Shown here: piece after piece, positions 42,731 to 52,144 of the stretch
Numbering within the stretch: position 1 is the stretch's first letter
Layout: each line of letters starts with the position of its first letter
Source of the DNA: Runella defluvii
GTDB taxonomy: Bacteria; Bacteroidota; Bacteroidia; Cytophagales; Spirosomataceae
Length of the DNA stretch: 64,000 bases
NCBI RefSeq assembly: GCF_014195535.1
Contig: NZ_JACIBY010000001.1
Location: forward strand, 970,669 to 1,034,668
Direction: 5' to 3'
Notes under the pieces: model-generated
What the model saw: only the letters and a program-made list of their open reading frames with translations
Told to the model about the DNA's origin: nothing
The model's database searches: none
Made by a program: the position numbers and the translations under genes

Positions 42731-43558
42731 ATGGCAAGTTTACAAGACAGTACCCCGTTTCAAAACGTGGTGTTTAAAGCATCGCACAATTCGTACGATC
42801 GGAAGGAAAGCCTTTCAGAACAACTTACCTTGAAATCTCCCATCTATCAATGTGGATGCAGAGGGATAGAACTCGACATTTGGCGACATTCAAGTGATTC
42901 GATGAATGATGGGTATTTTACCGTGAATCATGCGACGAATGGAGGGCCAAAATTATCTGTGTATTTGGATCAATTATCAGATTGGCATACCAAAAACCCT
43001 GGCCACGATGTAATTTGGGTTATGTTGGACATCAAAAGTGACCAAGGTGATGAAGGGCTATTTCCAGATGAAATAGATAACTATCTGACAACCTATTTTG
43101 GTCGTGAATTGATAAAAACACCACATGACCTTTTTCCAGGTTTAACAGATTCCAACAAACTCTCAGATGTAGTCCAGGCACAAGGCTGGCCCACCCTTGG
43201 CTCGTTAAAAAATCATTTTATCTTTTGCCTGAGTGGCAACGAAGATTGGAAGAAAGTGTATTATCGAAAAAACCGTTCGCAGCGTATCTGTTTTGCCGAT
43301 TGTGACAACGCAGACCAGCTAACTGTCCCAAATTCGAGGGTTGTCTATAACGTAAAGTCAGGCAGCGGAAAACAAGCTGATTTTAATGATTTGATGCAGA
43401 AAAAAATCTTGATTCGCGTCTATGACGTGGACAGTGAGGGCGATTGGGACAAGGCAATGGGCATGGGAGCGAATATTTTAGCGACCGACAAAGTGTCAGA
43501 TTACTCTTGGGCGGAGGTATCACCACGGGATTTATATGCGGCCCAAACGCATTTGTAG
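42731..43558 (+). CDS. PI-PLC-like phosphodiesterase
   Basis: This protein of about 275 residues has the TIM-barrel pattern of phosphatidylinositol-specific phospholipase C. FKASHNSYDR near residue 17 supplies the first catalytic His, CRGIELDIW the metal/inositol-binding acids, and VNHATNGG the second His. SHNSY and the acidic residues are like the Ca2+-dependent PI-PLC C1 group. Start at 42731 (MASLQDS), preceded by AACGTT as at 41624; a longer frame from 42686 overlaps gene 2 and is less likely. No signal peptide is evident, which is odd for an enzyme whose relatives act on extracellular lipid. It follows the two DHIRG genes and precedes a strong terminator. Confidence 0.75.
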   Translation: MASLQDSTPFQNVVFKASHNSYDRKESLSEQLTLKSPIYQCGCRGIELDIWRHSSDSMNDGYFTVNHATNGGPKLSVYLDQLSDWHTKNPGHDVIWVMLDIKSDQGDEGLFPDEIDNYLTTYFGRELIKTPHDLFPGLTDSNKLSDVVQAQGWPTLGSLKNHFIFCLSGNEDWKKVYYRKNRSQRICFADCDNADQLTVPNSRVVYNVKSGSGKQADFNDLMQKKILIRVYDVDSEGDWDKAMGMGANILATDKVSDYSWAEVSPRDLYAAQTHL

Positions 43559-43574
43559 AAATAGTTAACCGTTT

Positions 43575-43613
43575 GCAAAAAGCGACTTGGAGAGATTTCA
43601 AGTCGCTTTTTGC
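43575..43613. terminator. Bidirectional hairpin terminator
   Basis: A perfect 15-bp stem, GCAAAAAGCGACTTG with CAAGTCGCTTTTTGC, surrounds a 9-base loop, with A and T runs on opposite arms. It lies between the convergent PI-PLC gene and the exopolysaccharide locus and would stop transcription from both. Confidence 0.85.
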
Positions 43614-43632
43614 GTTTATTGACTTCCAGTGC

Positions 43633-44400
43633 TTATTTCAAAGGGCGTAGGTAATAGTATTTTCGCAGATTGATTATGATGTAAAATGTAAAATAGTATA
43701 GCTTTTGAAAGAAATTCCAGTTAAAACAACGTCGATAAACTGTTGCCCAATGGTACTGCGCTACTTTCCACTTATTCCATGATTTGTTGTGGGGATGTAA
43801 ACGATAGAAAGCCAAGGGGATGTCGATGCCATAAAAATGATACTTTGTTTGTTGCAAAGTTTTGGCCCACAGCACATAGTCTTCCTGAAAAAAAAGATCG
43901 GTTGGAAAATATAAGTTACCTACTTTGTTTCTGTCGTACATGACTGTCAGGCAGCCGATGGGATTAGAATAAAAAAAATCGTGGTATTTTATGATCGGTT
44001 TAACTTTCAGAATGTGAGGATGAATTTGGCCTTCGTGGTTAAATGTTTGATAAGAAGTAACGCTCAAGGCATGGTTATTTTTTTGCATGAACTCATACTG
44101 AATTTCTAATTTTTGGGGTAGCCAGCAGTCGTCAGCATCTAAAAAAGCAATATAGCTACCAGCGGCATGTTGGGTGCCTAAGTTGCGCGCTCCAGCTGAG
44201 TATAATTTCTGGTGACTACAAATAAGCCTGATTCGGGGGTCATTTTTGGCGTATTTTTGGGCAATTTCAGTTGTTCTGTCAGTCGATACGTCATCGACAA
44301 TCAGCATTTCCCAATCTTGAAATGTTTGGGCAATGACGGAGTCAATGGCTTGTCCTAAGTATTTTTCACAGTTATAAGCTGCTGTAATGATAGAAATCAT
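43633..44400 (-). CDS. Family 2 glycosyltransferase
   Basis: This 255-residue GT-A enzyme begins ISIITAAYNCEKYLGQAIDSV. The acidic DDVSTDRT (about 36-43) and FLDADDCWLPQ (DxD region, about 92-102) bind nucleotide-sugar and metal. The C-terminal 60 residues are basic and aromatic, possibly membrane-associated (YYFTFYIIINLRKYYYL). It probably adds one sugar to the growing repeat unit of the cell-surface polysaccharide. It overlaps the upstream polymerase-like gene by 4 bases and is the last gene of the minus-strand locus. Confidence 0.85.
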   Translation of the reverse strand: MISIITAAYNCEKYLGQAIDSVIAQTFQDWEMLIVDDVSTDRTTEIAQKYAKNDPRIRLICSHQKLYSAGARNLGTQHAAGSYIAFLDADDCWLPQKLEIQYEFMQKNNHALSVTSYQTFNHEGQIHPHILKVKPIIKYHDFFYSNPIGCLTVMYDRNKVGNLYFPTDLFFQEDYVLWAKTLQQTKYHFYGIDIPLAFYRLHPHNKSWNKWKVAQYHWATVYRRCFNWNFFQKLYYFTFYIIINLRKYYYLRPLK

Positions 44401-45800
44401 TGGCCAAGAGGTAGGGTAGGGGTGTTATGGATTACAGCTTCAAAATCATCAAAATATAAGTAAGGCGTAACGACAAATACTAGAATGACGATGAAGTTGA
44501 AGTAGCTACACATATACGTACTAATCATTGTATAAATAAAGCAAAGGCATAATCCACGGTAGGTAGGATTATTAAATTCTTTTTGAAAATGGTTAATTTT
44601 ATTGAAAGTAGAAACATAAAACCACATAAATAACAAAAATCCCCAAATCCCGAATTCGGAAGCAATCTTGGCGGGTAAAAATTTAACAGTAAAATGGGCA
44701 TCCAACTGCATCCTTTCAGATAATAGTGGATTGGTGAGCATATTGGGGAAGTAATCGGACATCAGTTGTGGGAAAATGTAATAGAAACTTTCTCCGCCAA
44801 TTCCTAAAAAAGAAGAATCATAGAGCGACAGAAAACCCAGTAACGGCGTTCCAAAACGTTCGAGAAAAGAATAATCTTCTTGTAGCCAATAAGTGAGTCT
44901 ATCGGCACTAAAGCTACTTAGCAAATCACCTACGATACTGAGGTGATGAACCGTGTATTCGATAAGAAAATAATCTCTAAGTGAATAGGCTAACCCGATA
45001 AAAATAAGACCAACGCTCACGTTAGAAAATAACCTCCGAAAATTGACTTTGGTGCAAAATAGCCAGTATATAAATAAGCTACCAATAAATGCTACGTACC
45101 CAATCGAGGAGCTTATCAACAAAAATAATACGAATAAAACGGTTAGATAGATACGTCGAAAGGTAGGGTTGTCGTGATAAAATGAATAGACCCAAAAGAG
45201 TACAATTAGCACATAAGTGGCCGCGTGGGAGGCTTCGGTAGTGGTAAGTTGCGGACGGTCGAGTAAGGGGCGATAGCTGAATAAACTGGTAAATAAATTG
45301 GCAATGGGCATGGGTAGTAGCCCTTGAATAGCAAAAAACTGAACGTAACCAATGCCAATTGGAAGAACAGAAGATAAAATGAGGCTATAGGTCAGGAGTC
45401 GAATAACTTCAGTGGTAGAAAACCGTTCGAGCAAACCTTTCAAAAAATGGCGGCAAGTAGCAATGGTAATCACTGATAAGGTGCCCGTGATACAAAACTT
45501 GAAGAGTCCCCGAAAATCGTGGTAAACAAAGTAGGCTTTAGCAAAAGTGAATAGTAGGAGTACCAAGAGTCCTAGCCATAAACGGATTTCAAAGACAGAA
45601 ATACTTCTGGATTTTAATTTTTGCAAAATCCAGTAAACCAGCAAAATAACGGTAGATAGGGGTCTGTTTTCGTTGTTGAGTGGTAAAAGTGGAAAGCCAT
45701 CGACTGAAACGAAGAGAATTGCCCACACAAATAGTTTTTCTAATTGTGTCAGTTGTGTCCGCAAATAAGCTAATTGGTAAAGCAGTTCTCTCATTAACAC
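44397..45800 (-). CDS. O-antigen polymerase/ligase-like membrane protein
   Basis: This 467-residue protein has about twelve membrane segments and one larger periplasmic loop (about 285-390, with FSADRLTYWLQEDYSF), the layout of Wzy/WaaL-type O-antigen polymerases and ligases. An Arg-rich segment (FSYRPLLDRPQLTTTEASHAATYVL, about 190-214) lies before the central segments, as in the family. It lies between two family 2 glycosyltransferases, 4-base spacing each side. A second polymerase-like gene is at 55499-56686, so one may be a polymerase and the other a ligase. Assignment rests on topology, not sequence identity. Confidence 0.7.
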   Translation of the reverse strand: MLMRELLYQLAYLRTQLTQLEKLFVWAILFVSVDGFPLLPLNNENRPLSTVILLVYWILQKLKSRSISVFEIRLWLGLLVLLLFTFAKAYFVYHDFRGLFKFCITGTLSVITIATCRHFLKGLLERFSTTEVIRLLTYSLILSSVLPIGIGYVQFFAIQGLLPMPIANLFTSLFSYRPLLDRPQLTTTEASHAATYVLIVLFWVYSFYHDNPTFRRIYLTVLFVLFLLISSSIGYVAFIGSLFIYWLFCTKVNFRRLFSNVSVGLIFIGLAYSLRDYFLIEYTVHHLSIVGDLLSSFSADRLTYWLQEDYSFLERFGTPLLGFLSLYDSSFLGIGGESFYYIFPQLMSDYFPNMLTNPLLSERMQLDAHFTVKFLPAKIASEFGIWGFLLFMWFYVSTFNKINHFQKEFNNPTYRGLCLCFIYTMISTYMCSYFNFIVILVFVVTPYLYFDDFEAVIHNTPTLPLGQ

Positions 45801-45804
45801 CCTT

Positions 45805-46566
45805 TTAACTAGTCACAGCTTTCAACGTTCGGACCATAATGGCGGCCATAGTAGTCAAACGTAGATACCATGATTCTTTCCACGAAAAGTACCGTTCTAT
45901 TACTTTCCAACGTTCAATGTTACTTTTCCGTATCCCTTTGGTGGTAAAACCCTCGAACATAAAATTGGCTAAGTATTGTGGAGCACGGACAAAGACGCTT
46001 GGGGTGATGGTCCACACTCTTAGGTAAAATTCATAGTCGGCTACGTAACGATAAGACGTGTCATAGCCCCCAAAAGTACGGTAAATCTCGCGGCCAATGA
46101 GTGTCCCTTGGTGACAAATACCATTTTTTCGGTTAAAATTAAATTCAGCTTGGCGGTGTATCTTTTTGGTCGAATTTAAAAAAAATACGACCCAGTCGCA
46201 GCAAATGATTTTGTTATTCACGTTTCCCTGTGCCCTTTGCACCATTTCTTCAATGGCATTGGGTTGAAGAAAATCCCCAGCATTTAATAGCAAGATGGCA
46301 TCACCCGTACTCATTTGTATGCCTTTGTTCATCGCATCATAAATTCCCTTGTCTTTTTCGCTGACCCATTTTGTAATGCTTGTTTCGTACTTTTTAAGTA
46401 TATCCAAGGTCCCGTCGGTCGATTGTCCATCAATAACGATGTATTCAATGTTTGGGTAGGTTTGACTTACAACACTCTGAATGGTGGTCGTCAAATGTGC
46501 CGCGGCATTGAGACAAACGGTGACAATACTTATGCGAGGCTCTGTGGTTTGGGTAGGAAAACTCAT
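45805..46566 (-). CDS. Family 2 glycosyltransferase, WcaA/WcaE-like
   Basis: This 253-residue GT-A enzyme has ISIVTVCLNAAAHLTTTIQSV at the start, VIDGQSTDGTLDILKKYE (about 43-60), and the DKGIYDAMNKGIQMSTGDAILLLNAGD segment (about 75-101) characteristic of the colanic-acid-type group, where NAGD replaces the usual DADD. The gene at 56690-57451 encodes a related enzyme with the same segments, so the locus holds two paralogues. It probably transfers one sugar to a lipid-linked intermediate. It is in the minus-strand polysaccharide operon. Confidence 0.85.
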   Translation of the reverse strand: MSFPTQTTEPRISIVTVCLNAAAHLTTTIQSVVSQTYPNIEYIVIDGQSTDGTLDILKKYETSITKWVSEKDKGIYDAMNKGIQMSTGDAILLLNAGDFLQPNAIEEMVQRAQGNVNNKIICCDWVVFFLNSTKKIHRQAEFNFNRKNGICHQGTLIGREIYRTFGGYDTSYRYVADYEFYLRVWTITPSVFVRAPQYLANFMFEGFTTKGIRKSNIERWKVIERYFSWKESWYLRLTTMAAIMVRTLKAVTS

Positions 46567-46578
46567 ACGTTGCTTACT

Positions 46579-48375
46579 TTATGGCCGTAGTTCATATACC
46601 GTCAGGTGCTCTGTTTTGGGCTTTTTATTTGGGGTTCGGTATGTGGAAATGACAGATGTTGGATTTTGGTATATGATTTTGCCAGTGCGGTAGTTGCGGT
46701 GTTGTATCGAAAGTGGAAATGACAACGGTTTATATCTAAATTCTAGTGCATAAACCGATGGACAATCGCAGACATCAAGGCTATCGCGAAAGATACGACG
46801 AGGGGCGTGAACAAGATTTATCCTTTCTTGGGTGTATAAACACGCATTTGTAGGAAGGATGTTATCAAGTGCCCGAAAGTCGTCATATAGGGGCAAAAAA
46901 CGATGGTAAAAATGTGTGCGCTGCGCTGTGGTAAGCGGAAAAGGTCGTAAATTGTACAAATACAAGTACGTCATGCCGAGATAGGGAAGTACAGCTACAA
47001 AAATTAAACCTGCTTTGAGGTAAAAATATGTTGGTTTTGTAGCCCATTGTGGCAGAGAAAGTAGGGTTGCTATGAAAAAACACAACGGTAAATTCCCCCA
47101 AAAGCGTGGGCTGTAAAGCAAGTCGAATTTGTACAGAATCAATAAAAATAAAATGGCGATGAGGTACATTTTAATTTTATCACGCCGAGGGTAATTGCTC
47201 CAACCAAACACAACAAACGAACCCAAAACAAGGTATGGAAAGTGCAACAGTGCGGTTTGAGTATGTTCTAAAAAAGTAGGAGTATTAACGACTTCTGCTT
47301 GTAAAGTTGAAGCAAGTAAGTGCTTGTCTATGAGTGTAGTATCGAAGTATTGAGATAAGATTAAACCGAAAGGTGAATGGGTTTGTGCATACGTCCAAAT
47401 GACGATAGGTAGGTAAAATACCAGGGTTGGCCAAAGGAGTAACAACAGATTCCGAACAGAAAATTGTTTTTGTTGATACAATTCAAAGATTGCTGCTAAA
47501 CCAACCAACGCCGCATAAGGTGCAAGCGACATTTTGGCACCCAGAATTGCGGGTAAAAGTAAACCAATTCCGCTCAGCAGACTTTTAACCGACTGCGTTT
47601 GGGAAAGTTGCGAAAAATTAAGGGTGAGATAAAAAGCTGCAAATGCGGCTAAATCTCCAAAATGATGGCTTCCTGCGGAAGTAAAAACCAAGCGATACAT
47701 GCCTAAGCAAGACAAAGATAAACCTATGCTTATCCAAAACACAGGTGTTTCTGCTTGGCGCATCCATTGGTATATTGACCAGAGAAATAATCCCAAAAAG
47801 CAAAAACTTACCACATTGGGGGCATCGGTAAACCCAAGACTGACAAGCGGAACTTGCGAAAAATTGTAAATAAGATGCGGAGGAATGGCGGCTTCCCAAG
47901 GTTGGCGATAGAAAATAAGTCCACCATCCATCACAATTCGTTGCGCCACCAACTGATGATAAAACAGTTCGTCAATTTTGGTAGAAGGCAACAAGGCGTA
48001 TATGAAAATGGGCAATAGACAAATGAAACCAACGCCAGCTAAGATTAATTGTGGGGTTGAAAAGGTGATTTTTGAGGTTTTAAAATAAAAACTAAAACGG
48101 CTTACTGAATAGGCAAGACCCGCCGCGAGTATTCCATACAGCACGTTGATTGCCAGAGGCGTTAGCCAAAAACCAAAGGCGAGCAACTGAACAGTAAGAC
48201 TTACGGCTAAAAAACCCAAAATAACCGCAATGATTTGTTTTAAGGGAGTGGGTAAATAAATCCCAAACAAATCTAAAAAGGCTAAACCCCAGCCATAAAC
48301 CGCCCAAAAAAATGCCAGTCCAACCAAAAAGTTGCTCAAAAAAAAGTATTGCTCAAGGTACAGAAAGGAGGGCAT
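46579..48375 (-). CDS. Polytopic membrane protein, GT-C-like
   Basis: This 598-residue protein has about thirteen membrane segments and a final periplasmic part (about 500-598) with LPTNACLYTQERINL. The first periplasmic loop after segment two and the later DE/ED-type acids (KIDELFYHQLVAQRIV, about 130-145) fit the GT-C fold of glycosyltransferases that use lipid-linked sugars, such as the GT39-like group. The catalytic acid cannot be placed with certainty. It lies in the polysaccharide locus between a methyltransferase and a glycosyltransferase. A lipid-linked sugar-transfer role is inference. Confidence 0.6.
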   Translation of the reverse strand: MPSFLYLEQYFFLSNFLVGLAFFWAVYGWGLAFLDLFGIYLPTPLKQIIAVILGFLAVSLTVQLLAFGFWLTPLAINVLYGILAAGLAYSVSRFSFYFKTSKITFSTPQLILAGVGFICLLPIFIYALLPSTKIDELFYHQLVAQRIVMDGGLIFYRQPWEAAIPPHLIYNFSQVPLVSLGFTDAPNVVSFCFLGLFLWSIYQWMRQAETPVFWISIGLSLSCLGMYRLVFTSAGSHHFGDLAAFAAFYLTLNFSQLSQTQSVKSLLSGIGLLLPAILGAKMSLAPYAALVGLAAIFELYQQKQFSVRNLLLLLWPTLVFYLPIVIWTYAQTHSPFGLILSQYFDTTLIDKHLLASTLQAEVVNTPTFLEHTQTALLHFPYLVLGSFVVFGWSNYPRRDKIKMYLIAILFLLILYKFDLLYSPRFWGNLPLCFFIATLLSLPQWATKPTYFYLKAGLIFVAVLPYLGMTYLYLYNLRPFPLTTAQRTHFYHRFLPLYDDFRALDNILPTNACLYTQERINLVHAPRRIFRDSLDVCDCPSVYALEFRYKPLSFPLSIQHRNYRTGKIIYQNPTSVISTYRTPNKKPKTEHLTVYELRP

Positions 48376-48382
48376 GGAGGAT

Positions 48383-49204
48383 TTATTCTTTTCGCGCGAT
48401 GAAACTGTACAATTTACCTGACAAGTGTTCTTGTCGGAACATCAATGCTTGCCAACCAATATCGACAAGCCATTGCTGATTAGCAAAAATACGACCTATT
48501 TTGTTGCCAATGAGGTCAGTGAGGCGCTTTTTATTCCAGGGGTCATAGTTGATGACCGATTGGGAAGGGCTTAAATCTTCCACAATTTGCATGGATGCCT
48601 TGGCAAAAGCCTCGCGGTATTCAGTCAGGCGGAAAGCGTTTTCTCCTCCGTAAAAACCGTGTAATGGGTGTTTTTTTAAAAATTTTTGCTTGTCTTTTTC
48701 GTCTTTAATGACGTGGTCGCGTGTTGTAAAAAGCAACCCTTTTGGTCGAAGTACCCGAGCGACTTCTGCCACAAATTTGGGTAAATGGTGGGCATGGTGC
48801 ATGACTTGACGACCATAAACGATGTCAAATGTCTGATTATCAAAAGGTAATTCTTCGCCAAATGCTTCGACAATTTGCACATTTGATAATTCATACATAG
48901 TCACCAACGTTTTGATAGCCCCACTTCCCACCATTGGGCTTGGATCGGGCTCAAGGGCAACGACCCGAAAACCTTCGAGGGCAAAAGCAATACTCGCAAT
49001 GCCATTGCCAGCGCCGATGTCTAAAAGATACGGGTTAGGAATAGGACAATAATGTCGAATTAAACGCAAAGTTTCTTGGAATTCAGCACTTTGACGAAAC
49101 CGTTCTACATTGACGCCCAGCTCGGGGAGAATGTAGGTATTGGCTACAATCTCGGCAAACTGTGGGTTGCTTTGGATGTATTCGATGGTTTCGTGCCAAG
49201 TCAT
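48383..49204 (-). CDS. SAM-dependent methyltransferase
   Basis: This 273-residue class I methyltransferase has a nucleotide-binding motif LLDIGAGNGIASIAFALEGFRVVALEPD (about 80-107), an acidic motif VQIVEAFGEELPFDNQTFDIVYGRQVMHHAHH (about 128-158, MHHAHH is common in the UbiE-like group), and RVLRPKGLLFTTRDHV. The N-terminal 70 residues are extra. It lies in the polysaccharide locus next to the methyltransferase-glycosyltransferase fusion. It probably methylates a sugar or lipid-linked intermediate. The gap to the fusion gene is 6 bases. Confidence 0.85.
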   Translation of the reverse strand: MTWHETIEYIQSNPQFAEIVANTYILPELGVNVERFRQSAEFQETLRLIRHYCPIPNPYLLDIGAGNGIASIAFALEGFRVVALEPDPSPMVGSGAIKTLVTMYELSNVQIVEAFGEELPFDNQTFDIVYGRQVMHHAHHLPKFVAEVARVLRPKGLLFTTRDHVIKDEKDKQKFLKKHPLHGFYGGENAFRLTEYREAFAKASMQIVEDLSPSQSVINYDPWNKKRLTDLIGNKIGRIFANQQWLVDIGWQALMFRQEHLSGKLYSFIARKE

Positions 49205-49210
49205 GCGTTG

Positions 49211-50614
49211 TTACAAAAATTTGATTTTATTGAGGGCAAAAAAGGTCATTTTGAGCAAAAGCCACCCGTGTTTGAAGCGAGAAATGTTGGTTTCGCCGTA
49301 CGTTCGGGCACGATAACGGATGGGGACTTCAATAAATTTAAGGTTGAGTTTTGCCGCCCCGAAAATGAGGTCAAAGTCGCCAAATGGATCAAAATCACCA
49401 AAATAAGAACGGTTGGCCGCAAGTTTGAGGTAATTTTCGCGCGTCATCACTTTCGTGCCACAGAGCGTATCTTTCAAACGTTGACCCAATAACCATGAAA
49501 AAGCAATGCTAAAAAACTTGTTGCCTAGCAAGTTGAGGGTTCGCATGGCTTCTTTTTCCATCGGATACACGAGCCGCGTACCGTTGATGTACTCTCCTTT
49601 GCCCGTCGCAATGGCTTCAAAAAATTTGGGCAAATCTTCGGGGGGAACGGTCATGTCTGCATCCAAAATCATCAGAACGTCGCCCGTAGCTATGCTGTAT
49701 CCTTTGCGAACGGCATCTCCTTTCCCTTTACCTTCTTGTTGAATCCATTTTAAAGGTACTTGCCCCTGGTATTTTTGGCAAATACGTTGAATTTCACCCC
49801 AAGTATCGTCGGTCGAATTGCCTTCCACAAAGATTATTTCGGTTTCTTTTCCCATTTTAGGAGTGCGTTGCACGAGTGCTTCGATGTTACCCTTTTCATT
49901 TCGGGCAGGAATCACCACGCTTACAGTCAGGTCTTCTGCTGCTTTAAATGGTTTTTTGACACTTCTTGCGACCAAAAATGTGACCAATCCAAAGAAGTTA
50001 AACAAGGGCAAATTGCCAACGTATTTGTTTAAAAACCACGACACCAAAGGAATATACCGAGGGAAAATAATTTTTTTTGTTTGCCGAACAACGTCAAAAT
50101 CCGCCAACGTCAACAAATTGGCTATGTCGCTAATATCAAGCCAATTCTGGCGTTTTTGGGGCATTTTGAGGCCAATAATTTCGGCAAAACGCAACAACGG
50201 CAACCAAAAAAAATTGGTATAACTAATGATAACTCGGGTTTGGGGAGAACATACTTTTTGGACTTCCTGAAAGACTTTTTGAACGTCGCCAAAGTACCCA
50301 ATGGTGTCGCTAATAATCACATAGTCAAAGGTTTCGGTCAGTTCGAGTGCTTCGGCATCCATGTGAAAATAATCGTGCTGGCCACGGTGTTGGCGGGCGT
50401 ATTCAATCATATCTATCGAGGAGTCAATACCAACGCCACGGCTTGGTTGGAGCTTTTCGAGCAAATACCCCGTGCCGCAGCCTATTTCTAAAATAGAGGC
50501 ATTGGAAGGAATGACAAATCGAAGATATTGAATGAGGCAGGTATAATAGTAACGATTTTGTCGTATCCACTTCTCGCGTTCTTCGCCACTCATTTGTAGT
50601 GTTGATTGTACCAT
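49211..50614 (-). CDS. Methyltransferase-glycosyltransferase fusion
   Basis: This 467-residue protein joins two enzymes. Residues 35-190 are a SAM methyltransferase (ILEIGCGTGYLLEKL, DYVIISDTIGYFGD). A hydrophobic segment (about 195-215) follows. Residues 225-467 are a family 2 glycosyltransferase of the dolichol-phosphate-mannose type (VSVVIPARNEKGNIEALV, EGNSTDDT, MILDADMTVPPEDL, and a KDTLCGTKVM loop). Each domain looks full length. The fusion implies that sugar transfer and methylation act on the same polyprenyl-linked substrate (inference). The start overlaps the upstream gene by 25 bases, indicating translational coupling. Confidence 0.8.
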   Translation of the reverse strand: MVQSTLQMSGEEREKWIRQNRYYYTCLIQYLRFVIPSNASILEIGCGTGYLLEKLQPSRGVGIDSSIDMIEYARQHRGQHDYFHMDAEALELTETFDYVIISDTIGYFGDVQKVFQEVQKVCSPQTRVIISYTNFFWLPLLRFAEIIGLKMPQKRQNWLDISDIANLLTLADFDVVRQTKKIIFPRYIPLVSWFLNKYVGNLPLFNFFGLVTFLVARSVKKPFKAAEDLTVSVVIPARNEKGNIEALVQRTPKMGKETEIIFVEGNSTDDTWGEIQRICQKYQGQVPLKWIQQEGKGKGDAVRKGYSIATGDVLMILDADMTVPPEDLPKFFEAIATGKGEYINGTRLVYPMEKEAMRTLNLLGNKFFSIAFSWLLGQRLKDTLCGTKVMTRENYLKLAANRSYFGDFDPFGDFDLIFGAAKLNLKFIEVPIRYRARTYGETNISRFKHGWLLLKMTFFALNKIKFL

Positions 50615-52104
50615 ACAGCGTCTGCTAAAATCAAAAATTGAGGGTGCGGTACGGTCGTATAACCCTCTTTTTTGGGAAAAATGTATTTTTTGTTCGTTTT
50701 AAGGTCTTTTTTCTCGTAAATATACAAATATGGCCGCGTCAAAATGCGCAAATCATAACTCCATTCGTTGGCATATACATTCTGAAAAATCCCTACATAC
50801 TCAGCGGGGCATACGATTTCGCAGCCTTTGGGGAGTTTTTGGGCCAATTCATACAGCACCTTTGCGGGGCTTTGGGCATAGGGTTTTGTACCGAGTCGAT
50901 TGTTGTGAATAAACAAGAAATTCTTTTTGATACTAAACATTTGACCGTGAATCGACGAGGCGTTACTGACGGCCATTGGGGTGATAAAAAACTGAAAAAG
51001 CCCCGCCCAAAGCAGCCATTCGCGCTGATTGGAATGGGGTTGGAGCTTGGCTTCGACCAGCCGAATGGTCATAAAAACGTAACAACTCATCATAAATGCC
51101 CACCAGCTTCCGACGCGTGCAGGGTAGCGAATACTCATGTTGGGTTCGGGGAAATACAACATGCCTTCCACAAAAAAAACGGTGAGTAACACAAAGCAAA
51201 ACCCTAAAAATACGCCGATGATGACTTTCGGTTGGGGAATAACCCGCCACCAAGGAATGAAAAGTAAACAAGCCGCAGCCAAAGATACACTTGAAAAAAA
51301 AGCAACTAAACCAATGTAAGCGACCGTCATGGAGATAGATGCTTTTTTCTGAATAAGCAAAACAGCTTGCCCCAATCGACTAGGGTGAGGGCCATTGAGG
51401 TACGACAACCACCACATTCCTGCGGCAAAAACAACGATTGAAATTCCAACGATGAGGTAGTTGTTTCGGTTAAAAAAATAATGAGGCCATTTTTGGGTTG
51501 GATGTTGAACTAGACTTGATAACACCGAAGCAAACAGCGTCACTCCACAAAGCAAAACCACCGCAGTTTCTTTGATAGAAAGTGTCAATAGCCCCCAAAA
51601 AGCGACTTCTATCCATTTGCGTCGGGCTAAACTGAGCGAAAAAAGGCCCAACAGGGGCAAAAAATATTGCTCAGGATGCCAACCATAATTGTCCAAATAT
51701 ACGTGATAGGCAAGTGGCCCTACGCCAAAAAGAATAACGATAAACCAGTCATTAAGCCAGTTTCTTGTGCGGATACTACGGTAAAATTTGAGAAAAAAAG
51801 TGGCTAAAAGCCCCAAATAGATAAGAAATAAGCCGTAAAGCCCCGTAAACTTGGTGACAAAGCCCGTCAACAGTATAAAATAATAATTGTGGTGAAGCCA
51901 GTGAGAACCGTAATAGGTATCAAACAATATGGGGCGTCCTTCCAACCAGCCACGGCTCAATTGGAGGGCTATCAGTCCATCAACGAAATTTTCATTTAGG
52001 TACTGAAATTGATACACCTTTAAATAAAACCAGCCCAAAAGTATCGCAAACGGAAAGCCAACAATGAGGTAGTTGAGAAGTTTACGAAAATTGGATAACG
52101 GCAT
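50590..52104 (-). CDS. DUF2079-like polytopic membrane protein
   Basis: This 504-residue protein has about eleven membrane segments. Early segments with NENFVDGLIALQLSRGWLEGRPILFDTYYGSHWLHHNYY fit DUF2079-type proteins, which share topology with GT-C glycosyltransferases. The C-terminal periplasmic part contains paired acids and aromatic residues (YEKKDLKTNKKYIFPKKEG). It overlaps the fusion gene and is 40 bases downstream of the GT4 gene. A transfer step from a lipid-linked sugar is plausible; no catalytic residue is assigned. Confidence 0.65.
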   Translation of the reverse strand: MPLSNFRKLLNYLIVGFPFAILLGWFYLKVYQFQYLNENFVDGLIALQLSRGWLEGRPILFDTYYGSHWLHHNYYFILLTGFVTKFTGLYGLFLIYLGLLATFFLKFYRSIRTRNWLNDWFIVILFGVGPLAYHVYLDNYGWHPEQYFLPLLGLFSLSLARRKWIEVAFWGLLTLSIKETAVVLLCGVTLFASVLSSLVQHPTQKWPHYFFNRNNYLIVGISIVVFAAGMWWLSYLNGPHPSRLGQAVLLIQKKASISMTVAYIGLVAFFSSVSLAAACLLFIPWWRVIPQPKVIIGVFLGFCFVLLTVFFVEGMLYFPEPNMSIRYPARVGSWWAFMMSCYVFMTIRLVEAKLQPHSNQREWLLWAGLFQFFITPMAVSNASSIHGQMFSIKKNFLFIHNNRLGTKPYAQSPAKVLYELAQKLPKGCEIVCPAEYVGIFQNVYANEWSYDLRILTRPYLYIYEKKDLKTNKKYIFPKKEGYTTVPHPQFLILADAVWYNQHYK

Positions 52105-52144
52105 TGATACAAGAGCTTAGGCGATAATAAAGCGAATCTAAGAG

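Noticed and set aside
42686-42731. Upstream start giving the PI-PLC-like protein a hydrophobic N-terminus
   Set aside because: It overlaps the preceding gene and the segment is a poor signal peptide; the ATG at 42731 has the same AACGTT context seen just before the operon's upstream region.
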